A stretch of 58,085 nucleotides of DNA from an uncultured Bacteroidota bacterium (GTDB taxonomy: Bacteria; Bacteroidota; Bacteroidia; Flavobacteriales; Flavobacteriaceae). Within the stretch, counting starts at the first letter, position 1. Every line of letters begins with the position of its first letter. Location: NCBI GenBank assembly GCA_902598295.1, contig CACKBA010000005.1:1-58085 (forward strand), read 5' to 3'. A model generated the notes under the pieces. It saw only the letters and a program-made list of their open reading frames with translations, ran no database searches and had not been told where the DNA came from. This document shows, in pieces, positions 1 to 9,175 of the stretch. The position numbers and the translations under genes are program-made.

Positions 1-674
1 TTTATAGAATTTAAATTATTTAACGATAGTTGAGTATTTATATCAAACTCCCTTATGCTGTCAATTAAATCATCATCAAATTCAATTCTTATTGGATCAG
101 TATTGGAAAAAGAAAAAATATCTAGAATATTTCCTCTTGATGAAAATTCACCGGGTTCATGAACAAAATCTTTTTTTGTAAAATCAAGTTCAAATAGATG
201 CTCAATAAATTCCATAAGATTGAGCTTATCACCCTTCTTTAAATCAAGATTTTTTTTGGAAATTTTTTCTAAATCTGGGACTTTTTCTGTTATAGAGTTC
301 GTTGAAAAAATACAAACTTGTTTTTTATTTTGATGTATTTCGTTCAGTATTTTAGTTCTGCTAAGAATATTACTTTTATCCTCTACCTTATTTGAATTTT
401 TTCTAAATCTCGACGGAAAATAATTAAGTCCTTTTTCAATAGTATCATCTAAATCTGTGTATATATATGACGATTTTTCACTGTCATTGGTTAAATAAAA
501 AATAGGCCTATCTAATTTTTTAAATAGTTTATGGATTAAAACAGAAATTGAAGATCCTGAAATTCCTTTTACTTTGATTTCACTTTGATTTTGGGCAATA
601 GAATTTAATAGGTTATCAAAAATTGATACCTTAATTTTTTTTGAATCAAATTTGTTTTCATCAATTTTATTCAT
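1..674 (-). CDS. mfd: Transcription-repair coupling factor Mfd, N-terminal part (cut by window edge)
   Basis: The reverse strand is open from an ATG at 674 to the window edge, giving 224 residues. The C-terminal part of the visible stretch reads EPGEFSSRGNILDIFSF followed by PIRIEFDDDLIDSIREFD. This is the conserved UvrB-like segment of Mfd that normally reads RGGIIDIFPP...RIEFFGDEIESIR. Mfd removes RNA polymerase stalled at DNA lesions and recruits UvrA. The helicase and RNA-polymerase-interaction domains lie outside the window. The gene is divergent from the GNAT-lysC pair, with a perfect palindrome in the gap. Confidence 0.85.
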   Translation of the reverse strand, partial: MNKIDENKFDSKKIKVSIFDNLLNSIAQNQSEIKVKGISGSSISVLIHKLFKKLDRPIFYLTNDSEKSSYIYTDLDDTIEKGLNYFPSRFRKNSNKVEDKSNILSRTKILNEIHQNKKQVCIFSTNSITEKVPDLEKISKKNLDLKKGDKLNLMEFIEHLFELDFTKKDFVHEPGEFSSRGNILDIFSFSNTDPIRIEFDDDLIDSIREFDINTQLSLNNLNSI

Positions 675-701
675 TCGTTGGAAAATCCATGAAAAGCACA
701 G

Positions 702-737
702 CGAATATAAAAAGACTAAGTTACATATGTAACAAAA
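702..737 (-). promoter_or_regulatory. Possible mfd promoter with palindromic operator
   Basis: On the reverse strand a TTTG at 736-733 and TATATTCG at 709-702 are separated by 23 bases. This resembles the Bacteroidetes -33/-7 pair, with one mismatch in the -7 element. The perfect 14-base palindrome GTTACATATGTAAC (720-733) sits in and against the spacer. Promoter activity and protein binding are inferred only. Confidence 0.3.
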
Positions 738-790
738 TCTGTTTATTATATTGAAGTATTCTTAAAATTATGTTTTTATTAGGATTCAAT

Positions 791-798
791 TAGTTTTG
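791..798 (+). promoter_or_regulatory. Bacteroidetes-type -7 element before GNAT-lysC
   Basis: TAGTTTTG matches the TAnnTTTG -7 consensus of Bacteroidetes sigma factors and lies 9 bases before the ATG at 808. No convincing -33 TTTG is visible at the usual spacing. Confidence 0.3.
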
Positions 799-807
799 TA
801 ATTAAAT

Positions 808-1293
808 ATGAACTTTATAATTAGAAAAGCAAATCAAGACGATATGCATGATGTTTTGAATCTAATCAAAGAGCTTGCATTATTTGAAAAAGAACCTGAC
901 GAGGTTGAGATTAGTACAGAGGAATTAGTCAAAGATGGTTTTGGAAAAGAAAAGAACTTTAGATGTTTAGTAGCTGAAGTTGAATCAAAAGTTGTTGGAA
1001 TGGCTTTGTTCTATCCAAGATATTCAACTTGGAAAGGAAATGTATTACATTTGGAGGACTTGATTGTAACAGAAAAATTTAGAGGCAAGGGTATTGGATA
1101 TGCTTTATTCTCAGAGTTTATAAGGTATGCTCATAATAAGAAAGTAAAAAGAGTTCAATGGGTTGTACTGGATTGGAATGCAAATGCAATAAAGTTCTAC
1201 AAACGAAATGGAGGAGAAATTTTGAATGACTGGAGGGTTACCGTTATGAACAAAAATTCTATTAAGAAATTTATTGAAAATGAAAGTATTTAA
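808..1293 (+). CDS. GNAT-family N-acetyltransferase
   Basis: 161 residues covering one GNAT domain. The acetyl-CoA pyrophosphate-binding motif RGKGIGYALF is at about residues 92-101, preceded by the LEDLIVTEKF strand and followed by a WNANAIKFYKRNG segment typical of motif B. The layout, including LFEKEPDEVE near the N-terminus, resembles the spermidine/diamine acetyltransferase-like branch, but the substrate cannot be told from sequence. The 3' end overlaps lysC by 14 bases, so the two are probably co-transcribed and translationally coupled. Confidence 0.8.
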   Translation: MNFIIRKANQDDMHDVLNLIKELALFEKEPDEVEISTEELVKDGFGKEKNFRCLVAEVESKVVGMALFYPRYSTWKGNVLHLEDLIVTEKFRGKGIGYALFSEFIRYAHNKKVKRVQWVVLDWNANAIKFYKRNGGEILNDWRVTVMNKNSIKKFIENESI

Positions 1294-2530
1294 GTTTGGT
1301 GGGGCTTCTGTAAAAAACTCAGAAAGTATCAGAAATATTCTAAATATCATAAGTTCACACAATATAAATGACTTGATTGTTGTAGTATCTGCAATGGATA
1401 AAACAACGAATGCACTGGAGGAGGTGGTAAAAATGTATCTGGAAAACAATCAGGAACACTTACATAAGGTGGATGAAATATTTACCTTTCATGAAAAAAT
1501 TTGTTTGGATCTGTTTCCAAAAAATCATGAAGTTTTTTCTGGATTAAGAAAATTAATCACAAAAATAGTTTCATTTTTAAAAAACAATAAATCTCCAAAT
1601 CATTCTTTTGTCTATGATCAAGTTGTCTCACATGGTGAGCTTATTTCAACTTTTATTATAAACACTTACTTTTCTGAGCAAAAATTAAATCCAAATTTTA
1701 TAGATGCCAGGAATTGTATAAAAACAGATTCCAAATACAGGGAAGGAAACATAATCTGGGATAAAACAAATGAAAATATAAGAAATCATGTAAAGATAAA
1801 TCAGCTAAACTTGACCCAAGGATTTATAGCTAGTGATAAGAATAATTTTAATGTTACATTGGGAAGAGAGGGATCAGACTACAGTGCGGCTGTTTTTGCT
1901 TACGCGATCAATGCAGATTCACTAACAATATGGAAGGATGTTGAGGGCTTACTTAATGGTGACCCAAAATACTTTAAGAACACGAAGTTGATTAAAAGCA
2001 TATCTTACTCTGAAGCCATAGAACTTGCTTTTTATGGCGCATCAGTAATTCACCCCAAAACATTACAACCTGTGCAAAAGAAAGAAATTCCACTCCATGT
2101 TAAATCTTTTGAAAAGCCCAATCAAAAAGGTACTGAAATAAATAAAAACCTTAGTTTAAGCCCTAAAGTACCTTGCTATATTTTTAAAAATAATATGATT
2201 TTTATAAAGATTTTTTCTCTTGATTTTTCCTTTGCGATTGATAAAAATCTTAGTCATATATTTAAAAAAATTGATGAGTTTAAAATGAAAGTCGATATCA
2301 TCCAAAATTCTGCCATTAGTTTTTCTATTTGCTTGTTTGATAAGTATAATCAAATTGATAATTTGATTAAAAGTCTTGAGGGGAAATTTAAAATAGAGGT
2401 ATATAAGAATATTTCACTTTACACAATTAGACACTTTGATGAACAAGCTATTAAAGTTGTAAGTGCAGGGAAGAAATTGTTGCTTGAACAAAGGTCAGAA
2501 AAGACAGTCAAATTAATTTTTAAGAATTAA
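1280..2530 (+). CDS. lysC: Aspartate kinase
   Basis: 416 residues. It catalyses ATP-dependent phosphorylation of aspartate, the first step to lysine, threonine, methionine and diaminopimelate. The nucleotide-binding start MKVFKFGGASV, SHGELIST, GREGSDYSAAV and YGASVIHPKTLQPV are all class signatures. The C-terminal 130 residues should carry the ACT regulatory domains but are divergent, so feedback control cannot be predicted. The ATG at 1280 gives the canonical N-terminus; an in-frame TTG at 1274 would add two residues. It overlaps the GNAT gene by 14 bases and converges on the hydroxyacid dehydrogenase gene across 25 bases. Confidence 0.9.
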   Translation: MKVFKFGGASVKNSESIRNILNIISSHNINDLIVVVSAMDKTTNALEEVVKMYLENNQEHLHKVDEIFTFHEKICLDLFPKNHEVFSGLRKLITKIVSFLKNNKSPNHSFVYDQVVSHGELISTFIINTYFSEQKLNPNFIDARNCIKTDSKYREGNIIWDKTNENIRNHVKINQLNLTQGFIASDKNNFNVTLGREGSDYSAAVFAYAINADSLTIWKDVEGLLNGDPKYFKNTKLIKSISYSEAIELAFYGASVIHPKTLQPVQKKEIPLHVKSFEKPNQKGTEINKNLSLSPKVPCYIFKNNMIFIKIFSLDFSFAIDKNLSHIFKKIDEFKMKVDIIQNSAISFSICLFDKYNQIDNLIKSLEGKFKIEVYKNISLYTIRHFDEQAIKVVSAGKKLLLEQRSEKTVKLIFKN

Positions 2531-2555
2531 TTTCATACTCTAAACTTAATAAAGG

Positions 2556-3485
2556 TTATAAATCTAAAAACTCTTTGATTTTATTAACCGTAATTTGAGC
2601 AAGCTTAACTTTACTCTCTTTGGACCATCCAGCAATGTGGGGAGTTAAAATAACATTTTCAAATTTTTTTAACTTATCTAGGTTTTGATCAACTGCAATC
2701 CCTTCAAAATCTTTATTTTCATTTTCCAAAACATCTAACCCTGCACCAATAATTTTATCACTTTCTAGTCCATAAATTAAATCGTGATTACTAATGCATT
2801 CTCCTCTCGCTGTATTAATAAGATAAAATGACTTCTTACAATCGTCAATAAATTGTTTATCAATAATATGACGGCTGGATTGGTTCAAATTTGTATGAAG
2901 ACTGATAATATCTGAAGTTTCTTTTAGCTCATTTATTTTGACTTCCCTTGCATAATTATCTCCTAAATTTGTTTTTATATCACAGAATATAATATTGCAA
3001 TTAAACCCTGAAAGTTTCTTGGCAAAGCTCTTACCTGTTTTTCCATAGCCAATCAGGCCTATTGTTTTTCCTTCAATTTCAAAACCTCTATTTTCTTCTC
3101 TTTTTCTTATCCCATTTTTCATCTCGATGTTGGATTTTGTAATTTTTTTAGATAAACTGAGAAGCAATCCTAGTGCGTGTTCCCCAACAGCATTTGAATT
3201 ACCCTCCCCTGATGATATTAACTCAATTTTCTTTTCCTTTAAATATTCACAATCAATATTTTCAGTTCCAGACCCCACTCTTGCAATGAATTTTAAATTA
3301 ATGGCTTTTTCAATGAAACCTTTATCAATTGTGATTCTGCTTCTTATAACAACACCATCATAATTACTTATTATATTTTCTATTTCACTTTTGGTAGATT
3401 TCAAATCAACATGATTTTCAATCCCTAGCGCAGATAGCTCTTCATAAATCACATCATGATTACTATCTAGATGAATAATTTTCAT
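2556..3485 (-). CDS. D-2-hydroxyacid dehydrogenase (3-phosphoglycerate dehydrogenase-like)
   Basis: 309 residues, the short form without an ACT/regulatory tail. The Rossmann motif GLIGYGKTGKSFAKKL is in mid-protein. The substrate and catalytic region RVGSGTENID, the loop NTARGE, and the catalytic-His motif TPHIAGWS near the C-terminus are all present. The family oxidises D-2-hydroxyacids with NAD. A role as SerA in serine synthesis is plausible but not proven, since glyoxylate and lactate dehydrogenases share these motifs. It is the last gene of the leftward run and starts 4 bases after mgtE. Confidence 0.8.
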   Translation of the reverse strand: MKIIHLDSNHDVIYEELSALGIENHVDLKSTKSEIENIISNYDGVVIRSRITIDKGFIEKAINLKFIARVGSGTENIDCEYLKEKKIELISSGEGNSNAVGEHALGLLLSLSKKITKSNIEMKNGIRKREENRGFEIEGKTIGLIGYGKTGKSFAKKLSGFNCNIIFCDIKTNLGDNYAREVKINELKETSDIISLHTNLNQSSRHIIDKQFIDDCKKSFYLINTARGECISNHDLIYGLESDKIIGAGLDVLENENKDFEGIAVDQNLDKLKKFENVILTPHIAGWSKESKVKLAQITVNKIKEFLDL

Positions 3486-3489
3486 TGTC

Positions 3490-4848
3490 TTAAAAACCTA
3501 AGATTATTTTAGCTGTGTAGAAAAAGAGCAAAATACCAATAACATCATTTCCTGTAGTGATGAATGGTCCAGTAGCAATTGCAGGGTCTATATCTAATTT
3601 ATCAAGTATAATTGGCACTGCTGTTCCAATAAGAGCAGCAACGATAATTACAAAAATCATAGACACACTGATTGTTAGGCTCATTTCGATTGGTTGATTT
3701 ACAATTTGTCCAAAACCAATAATTAACAAACTCAATATAATTCCATTTAAAACGGTCAAACTTACTTCCTTTACCAATCTTTTTAAAACACTCCCTTTGA
3801 TAAGGTCATTTGCTAATCCTTGAACAACAATGGCTGAAGATTGTACACCAACATTACCAGCCATTGCAGCAATTAATGGTGTATAGAAAAATAATGCTCT
3901 TAGTGATTCAGAAGCCATAATCTCTTCAAAACTTTCTAGTATAAATACGCTGCCAAGTCCACCGAAAAGTCCTAAAATTAGCCAAGGTAGTCTTGCTTTT
4001 GATAGTTCGAATATTGAATCATCAGCTTCAACATCGTTAGATACTCCAGCAGCCAATAAATAATCTTCCTCAGCCTCATCTTTGATAAAATCAACTATAT
4101 CATCTATTGTAATTCTTCCCAGTAATTGTCTATCATCATTGGTGACGGGAATTGCCTCTAGATCATATTTTCTCATCAATTTAGCAACGTCCTCAGCACT
4201 GTCATTTACATTTACATAATCAACCTTAGGTATGTAGATTTGCTTAATTTTCTTTTTTGATGGAGACATAATCAAATCCTTTAATGATAGCCTTCCAATG
4301 AGTTCTTCTTTTTTATTTAAAACGTAAATAGAGTGAACTCTTGTAATATCTTTTGCTTGTTTTCTAATTTCTCTTAAACATTTTAGTACGCTCCAATTTT
4401 CATTTACACTTATAAGTTCTTTAGCCATTAATCCTCCAGCAGTGTCTTCATCATAACTTAGAAGTTCTCGAATGTTTTCCGTTATGTTCTCATCCTTGAT
4501 TAAAGAGATAACCTTTTCTTTCTTTTCCTCAGAAAGTTCAGAAAGAATATCAACAGCATCATCACTATCTAATTCCTTAATTTCTCCGGCAATTTCTTTT
4601 TCGGAAAATTCTTTTAAAACCCTTTCTCTTAAATCATCATCAAGTTCAGTAAGTACATCGGAAGTTTTATCACTATCAATTAATTTGAGCAAATAAAGGC
4701 TTTCATCAAATTTTAACTCATTGACCAATTCTGCTAAATCTGCGTAGTGGAGGTTTCTAACAATTTTCTTAATTTCCTTGTTATTCTTGTTAAGAATTAA
4801 ATCTGAGATATTATCAATTAGTTCTTTTGATAGTTCAAATGTTTTCAT
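3490..4848 (-). CDS. mgtE: Magnesium transporter MgtE
   Basis: 452 residues in the usual MgtE order. An acidic N-terminal superhelical domain (roughly 1-130, with repeated LSEEKKEKV-like helices) is followed by two CBS domains (about 135-255). The C-terminal channel domain has about five membrane helices, including GNVGVQSSAIVVQGL and the final GPFITTGNDVIGILLFF segment, which holds the conserved acidic ion-site residue. It is a Mg2+-gated inner-membrane channel. The ATG at 4848 overlaps the end of rsmA by 14 bases. Confidence 0.93.
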   Translation of the reverse strand: MKTFELSKELIDNISDLILNKNNKEIKKIVRNLHYADLAELVNELKFDESLYLLKLIDSDKTSDVLTELDDDLRERVLKEFSEKEIAGEIKELDSDDAVDILSELSEEKKEKVISLIKDENITENIRELLSYDEDTAGGLMAKELISVNENWSVLKCLREIRKQAKDITRVHSIYVLNKKEELIGRLSLKDLIMSPSKKKIKQIYIPKVDYVNVNDSAEDVAKLMRKYDLEAIPVTNDDRQLLGRITIDDIVDFIKDEAEEDYLLAAGVSNDVEADDSIFELSKARLPWLILGLFGGLGSVFILESFEEIMASESLRALFFYTPLIAAMAGNVGVQSSAIVVQGLANDLIKGSVLKRLVKEVSLTVLNGIILSLLIIGFGQIVNQPIEMSLTISVSMIFVIIVAALIGTAVPIILDKLDIDPAIATGPFITTGNDVIGILLFFYTAKIILGF

Positions 4849-5608
4849 TATTCAACAAATTAGTTAAATTAATAAAATCTAAAACCCCCAACTCTTCAGG
4901 TCTTTTGTCAAAGATAGGACTATCAAATTTAATCTGTGAATAATTTAATGTCTTTAAACTATTTCTTATTTTTTTTCTTCTGAGATTAAAAGTAGTTTTT
5001 ACGATCTTTTTAAATAGTTTTTCATCACAGTCCAATTGTTCACAATTTTTAACAATCTTTATTACAGCAGAATCAACTTTTGGACTAGGATAAAAACTGT
5101 CAGGTTTAATTTTGATTTTCATTTCCACATCATAATAAGCCTGAATAAGTACGGATAGAATTCCGTATTTTTTTGAACCAGCACCACTACAAATTCTCTC
5201 TGCAACTTCATATTGAAACATACCAACCATAGATTGTACGATGTCTCTATTTTCATAAATTTTAAATAATATTTGATTTGAGATATTATATGGAAAGTTT
5301 CCAACGATTAATAAAGGTGCTTCAAAACTTTTTAAATTAATTTTGAGAAAATCATCATTTATAATTTTACTACTTATTTCAGGTATTGATTTTTGTAAAT
5401 AATCAATGCAATCTTTATCTATTTCAACAAACTTCTTCTCCTTAATACTTATATCTAAAAGTTTCCTTGTAAGGAAACCTAGACCCGGACCAACTTCAAT
5501 TAAAGATTTACAATTCGTGGGGTTAACATATGATGCAATCTTAGAACAAAGATTTTCATCATTTAAAAAATTTTGTCCGAACTTTTTTTTTGGCTTAAAT
5601 CGAATCAA
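4835..5608 (-). CDS. rsmA: 16S rRNA (adenine1518/1519-N6)-dimethyltransferase
   Basis: 257 residues, normal for RsmA/KsgA. The N-terminus FKPKKKFGQNFL, the SAM-binding motif IEVGPGLGFLT, and GNFPYNIS (motif IV, usually NLPYNIS) are present. The C-terminal LRRKKIRNSLK region matches the RNA-contacting helices. The enzyme dimethylates two adenines in 16S helix 45 during 30S maturation. The only start that keeps the conserved N-terminus is a TTG at 5608, 4 bases after the serS stop. Confidence 0.93.
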   Translation of the reverse strand: MIRFKPKKKFGQNFLNDENLCSKIASYVNPTNCKSLIEVGPGLGFLTRKLLDISIKEKKFVEIDKDCIDYLQKSIPEISSKIINDDFLKINLKSFEAPLLIVGNFPYNISNQILFKIYENRDIVQSMVGMFQYEVAERICSGAGSKKYGILSVLIQAYYDVEMKIKIKPDSFYPSPKVDSAVIKIVKNCEQLDCDEKLFKKIVKTTFNLRRKKIRNSLKTLNYSQIKFDSPIFDKRPEELGVLDFINLTNLLNNENI

Positions 5609-5612
5609 AAGA

Positions 5613-6884
5613 TTACTTTATTTGTTTAAAACCAGTGTATTTATGAAGTTTTTCAGGAATATTTATATGATCTTTTTCTTGAAAATTTTCTAAAATACAT
5701 GCAACAATCCTTGGAAGTGCTAGAGAGCTTCCATTAAGTGTATGTGCATAATTTTTTTTCTTATCCCCATGGTCAATTTTAAGATTTAATCTATTTGATT
5801 GGAAACTTTCAAAATTTGATACAGAGCTTACTTCAAGCCACTTATTTTGCCCCATTGAATAGACTTCAAAATCATATGTTAAAGCAGAGGTAAAACCTAA
5901 ATCTCCACCACAAAGGCGTACAATCCTGAACGGAAGTTCAAGTTCGAGGAGAAGATTTTTCACATGCTCAACCATTTCATCTAGAACCTCATAAGATTTA
6001 CTTGGCTCTTCAATTCTAACAATTTCAACTTTATCGAACTGATGCAACCTGTTCAATCCCCTCACATCAGAACCATAACTTCCTGCTTCTCTCCTAAAAC
6101 AAGGTGTGTAACCTGTAAGCATTATTGGAAGACTATTTTTACTGATTGTTTTGTTTCTATAAAAATTTGTTATTGGAACTTCAGCAGTAGGTATTAAGTA
6201 AAGGTTTTCATTTTCAATTTTATACATTTGACCCTCTTTGTCTGGCAATTGACCAGTGCCATGACCCGAACTCTCGTTAATTAATATTGGGGGTTGAACC
6301 TCTGTATAACCACCTTTAATGTTATAATCTAGAAAAAAGTTTATGAGTGATCTTTCCAGTTTAGCACCTTTGTCTATATATGCAGGAAATCCTGATCCGG
6401 AAATTTTATTTCCAAGTTCAAAACTAATCAGATTATAATCAGAAGCTAATTCCCAATGTGGCTTTGCTTTGGGTGATAGTTTGTCAATGTCATCCGATTG
6501 ATAGATAATCTCGTTGTCTTCTTCATTTTTACCTTTTCGAACTAGTTCGTGTGGAACGTTTGGAACATTATTTAAATTCTCAAATAAGTCTACTTTTATT
6601 TTATTTAAATCTTCCTCTAATTTTTTTTGGTCAGGCTTTAACGCTTCGACTTCTTTTTTTAATTGATTTCCAGAAGCATGGTCTCCCGACTGAAAATATT
6701 CACCAATTTTTTTTGAAAGTTTGTTTTGTTGGGAAAGCAATTCATCAAGTTTAGATTGAGTACTTCTTCTTTTTTTATCAAGATCAATAATTAAATGAAT
6801 TTCTTTAGAAAAATCTTTATTTCTTTTTTTTAAACTCTCAATAATTTCTATCCCATTATTAATTAAGTCAGATACAATAAGCAT
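5613..6884 (-). CDS. serS: Seryl-tRNA synthetase
   Basis: 423 residues, full length. The N-terminal coiled-coil arm (about 30-105) contacts the long variable arm of tRNA-Ser. The class II motifs follow: LYLIPTAEVPITNFYRN, then FRREAGSYGSDVRGLNRLHQF (motif 2), and LNGSSLALPRIVACILENFQ (motif 3). It charges tRNA-Ser such as the one at 43492 and also supplies Ser-tRNA-Sec where that exists. It lies between ribF (9 bases) and rsmA (4 bases) in the leftward run. Confidence 0.95.
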   Translation of the reverse strand: MLIVSDLINNGIEIIESLKKRNKDFSKEIHLIIDLDKKRRSTQSKLDELLSQQNKLSKKIGEYFQSGDHASGNQLKKEVEALKPDQKKLEEDLNKIKVDLFENLNNVPNVPHELVRKGKNEEDNEIIYQSDDIDKLSPKAKPHWELASDYNLISFELGNKISGSGFPAYIDKGAKLERSLINFFLDYNIKGGYTEVQPPILINESSGHGTGQLPDKEGQMYKIENENLYLIPTAEVPITNFYRNKTISKNSLPIMLTGYTPCFRREAGSYGSDVRGLNRLHQFDKVEIVRIEEPSKSYEVLDEMVEHVKNLLLELELPFRIVRLCGGDLGFTSALTYDFEVYSMGQNKWLEVSSVSNFESFQSNRLNLKIDHGDKKKNYAHTLNGSSLALPRIVACILENFQEKDHINIPEKLHKYTGFKQIK

Positions 6885-6893
6885 ATTATAAAA

Positions 6894-7829
6894 CTAGTTA
6901 TTATATGTTGAATTCATGTAACTTTTACAAGTTTCTCTATCAATTTTTATTTGCTTAATGAGTTCATCAATGTTCTGAAACTTGATTTCATTTCTAATAA
7001 ATTTGATAAATTCTATTCTAACATTTTCACCATATACATCCTGTTCAAAATCAAAAATATTGACTTCAATGGTTAATTTTTTATTGCCAAAGGTTGGGTT
7101 GAACCCTATATTCATCATTCCAAATTTTTGAATATTTCTAATCTTGCAACTCACAAAATATACTCCATTTTTTGGGATGATTTTGTAATTTTCCTCAACT
7201 TTAATATTTGCTGTCGGAAACCCAATCTTTTTTCCTCTAGATTTTCCTTCAACTATATTGCCATAAATTGAAAAATTGTAACCAAGATATTGATTGCAAA
7301 GATCCACTTGACCATCCCTAATGGCATTACGAATTTTTGTAGAACTGATATTAATCTGATTAATATCAAATGCATCAATTTCGCAAACATCAAAGTTGTA
7401 TCTATTTCCATAAACCTTTAATTCATCAATACCAGCTTCCCTGTCTTTTCCAAATTTGTGGTTAAATCCAACTACGATTTCTTTTATTTTACAAGATTTT
7501 AATAAATGCCTCATAAATTCATCTGCACCTAGGTTGGAAAATTCATCATTAAATTCTTGAATAATCAATTCATCAACACCTAATTGATTCAATATTTCCT
7601 TCTTCTCATCTATTGTATTAATCATTTTTAAGTCATCAGATTTTGATAAAAAATTCCTGGGATGGGGAAAGAAAGTTAAAATACAAGATCTTAGTTTTTT
7701 TCTTTTTGCCGATTCAACCAATTTTTTAATGATTTTTTTATGTCCCAGATGAACCCCATCAAAAGTTCCTATAGTTAATATTGCAGGAATGTTTGAGTTT
7801 GAATTTTCTATATTTTTTGTTGTAATCAA
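6894..7829 (-). CDS. ribF: Bifunctional riboflavin kinase / FAD synthetase
   Basis: 311 residues, typical of bacterial RibF. The N-terminal FMN adenylyltransferase domain carries TIGTFDGVHLGHKKI and later ISSTKIRNAIRDG. The C-terminal riboflavin kinase domain carries GRGKKIGFPTANI-like residues (GKSRGKKIGFPTANI) and NGVYFVSC. It converts riboflavin to FMN and then FAD. The start is a TTG at 7829 immediately after the pth stop; no ATG lies upstream of the conserved N-terminal strand. Confidence 0.92.
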   Translation of the reverse strand: MITTKNIENSNSNIPAILTIGTFDGVHLGHKKIIKKLVESAKRKKLRSCILTFFPHPRNFLSKSDDLKMINTIDEKKEILNQLGVDELIIQEFNDEFSNLGADEFMRHLLKSCKIKEIVVGFNHKFGKDREAGIDELKVYGNRYNFDVCEIDAFDINQINISSTKIRNAIRDGQVDLCNQYLGYNFSIYGNIVEGKSRGKKIGFPTANIKVEENYKIIPKNGVYFVSCKIRNIQKFGMMNIGFNPTFGNKKLTIEVNIFDFEQDVYGENVRIEFIKFIRNEIKFQNIDELIKQIKIDRETCKSYMNSTYNN

Positions 7830-8438
7830 TTAGTTGTATTTATTCATCGTATTTTCAACACCGTGCTTTATAATATGAAGAATCATTTCACTATTAGTAT
7901 CTATCAGATGCTCTAAACTATTTTTTTCAACAGAGGACCATTTTCCAAGAACATAATCAGTTTGTTTACCAGTCTTAAAATTATTACCTATACCAAACCG
8001 AAGTCTAATAAAATTTTCAGTATTTATTTTTTCAATTATGCTTTTCAATCCATTATGCCCACCATCTTTTCCAGATGGTCTAATCCTTGATTTTCCAAAA
8101 TCTAAATTTAAATCATCAACTATCACAATTAGATTGGAGGGTTTAATTTTTAATTTATTCAACCAGTATCTAATTGGATTACCACTTAAGTTCATGTAGG
8201 TATTTGGTTTGAGGATGTGTATAGATTTACCTGTATATTTAAATTTTCCAGTAAAACCATAACGGTCCTCAGACAGGACTATATTTCTAGATTTACATAA
8301 GTGATTAACAATCTCAAATCCTATATTATGTCTAGTTCCAGTGTATTCGTTTTCTGGATTTCCAAGTCCTACAACAAGAAACTTACCCATATCAAATTCT
8401 TTTTTTTGATTAAAAAAAAATTTAAATAAATTCTTCAC
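7830..8438 (-). CDS. pth: Peptidyl-tRNA hydrolase
   Basis: 202 residues. It frees tRNAs from prematurely released peptidyl-tRNA. FLVVGLGNPENEYTGTRHNIGFE contains the catalytic-His region, and DDLNLDFGKSRIRPSGKDGGHNGLKSI contains the conserved Asp and GGHNGL. The GTG at 8438 gives a 16-residue basic extension before the ATG at 8390 (MGKFLVVGLGN). As far as I recall such extensions occur in flavobacterial Pth, so I kept the long form; the shorter start is equally possible. Confidence 0.92.
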   Translation of the reverse strand: MKNLFKFFFNQKKEFDMGKFLVVGLGNPENEYTGTRHNIGFEIVNHLCKSRNIVLSEDRYGFTGKFKYTGKSIHILKPNTYMNLSGNPIRYWLNKLKIKPSNLIVIVDDLNLDFGKSRIRPSGKDGGHNGLKSIIEKINTENFIRLRFGIGNNFKTGKQTDYVLGKWSSVEKNSLEHLIDTNSEMILHIIKHGVENTMNKYN

Positions 8439-8485
8439 CTAAACAAAAATATAAAAGCTTAAGTCAAAAGAAAATAAATGAAAGA

Positions 8486-9169
8486 TTAAGAATCTTCTTT
8501 TTTCTCCTCTTTGGTTTCACCCGACTCAGTTGATACATCAGTTTTGGATTCAGATTCTGTGGAACCTTCCTCTCCTTCCTCACCTTCTTCTTCCTCAGTC
8601 TCAGTTTCGAGTGACATGGATGCTCTAGACATCTTGACTTGACAAACAACCATATTATCCGGATGAATGAAAGAATAATTCTCATCTTTTAAATCTTCAA
8701 TTGTAATTTTGTCATTTAGATTCAAAGTTGATATATCAGCTTTTATAAAATCAGGTAAATTTTTTGGTAGCGCTTTTACAAAAAGTTTTCTTTTGTTTTT
8801 GGATAAGATACCACCCTGTAATCGAACACCTGGAGAATTACCTTCAAACTTTACAGGGATAATCATTTTAACTTCTTTATCATCAAACACTTCCAAAAAG
8901 TCAATGTGAAGAATTTTTTCACTCACGGGGTGAAATTGAATATCTTGTATTACCGCATTAATTTTACTTTCGTTCTCAAGTTCAATAACTACTGTATGCG
9001 CATCAGGTGTATACACTAGTTTGGAAAAACTTAATTCATCTGCTGAAAAGTGAATAGGTTTATCTCCTCCGTATACAACGCAAGGAACCTTTCCAGCATT
9101 ACGTAGAGCTTTAGTCGATGACTTCCCAACGTTTTCTCTTTTAGATCCATTTATTGTTATTGATTTCAT
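8486..9169 (-). CDS. rplY: Large ribosomal subunit protein bL25 (Ctc family)
   Basis: 227 residues. The N-terminal 5S-rRNA-binding L25 domain ([23 protein letters not shown], about 12-34) is followed by the TL5/Ctc beta-domain and a very acidic Glu/Ser/Thr-rich tail of about 40 residues. The tail is low complexity and probably disordered. The gene follows prs with a 6-base gap, a pairing common in bacteria, so the two are likely co-transcribed. Confidence 0.9.
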   Translation of the reverse strand: MKSITINGSKRENVGKSSTKALRNAGKVPCVVYGGDKPIHFSADELSFSKLVYTPDAHTVVIELENESKINAVIQDIQFHPVSEKILHIDFLEVFDDKEVKMIIPVKFEGNSPGVRLQGGILSKNKRKLFVKALPKNLPDFIKADISTLNLNDKITIEDLKDENYSFIHPDNMVVCQVKMSRASMSLETETEEEEGEEGEEGSTESESKTDVSTESGETKEEKKEDS

Positions 9170-9175
9170 TGTAGT

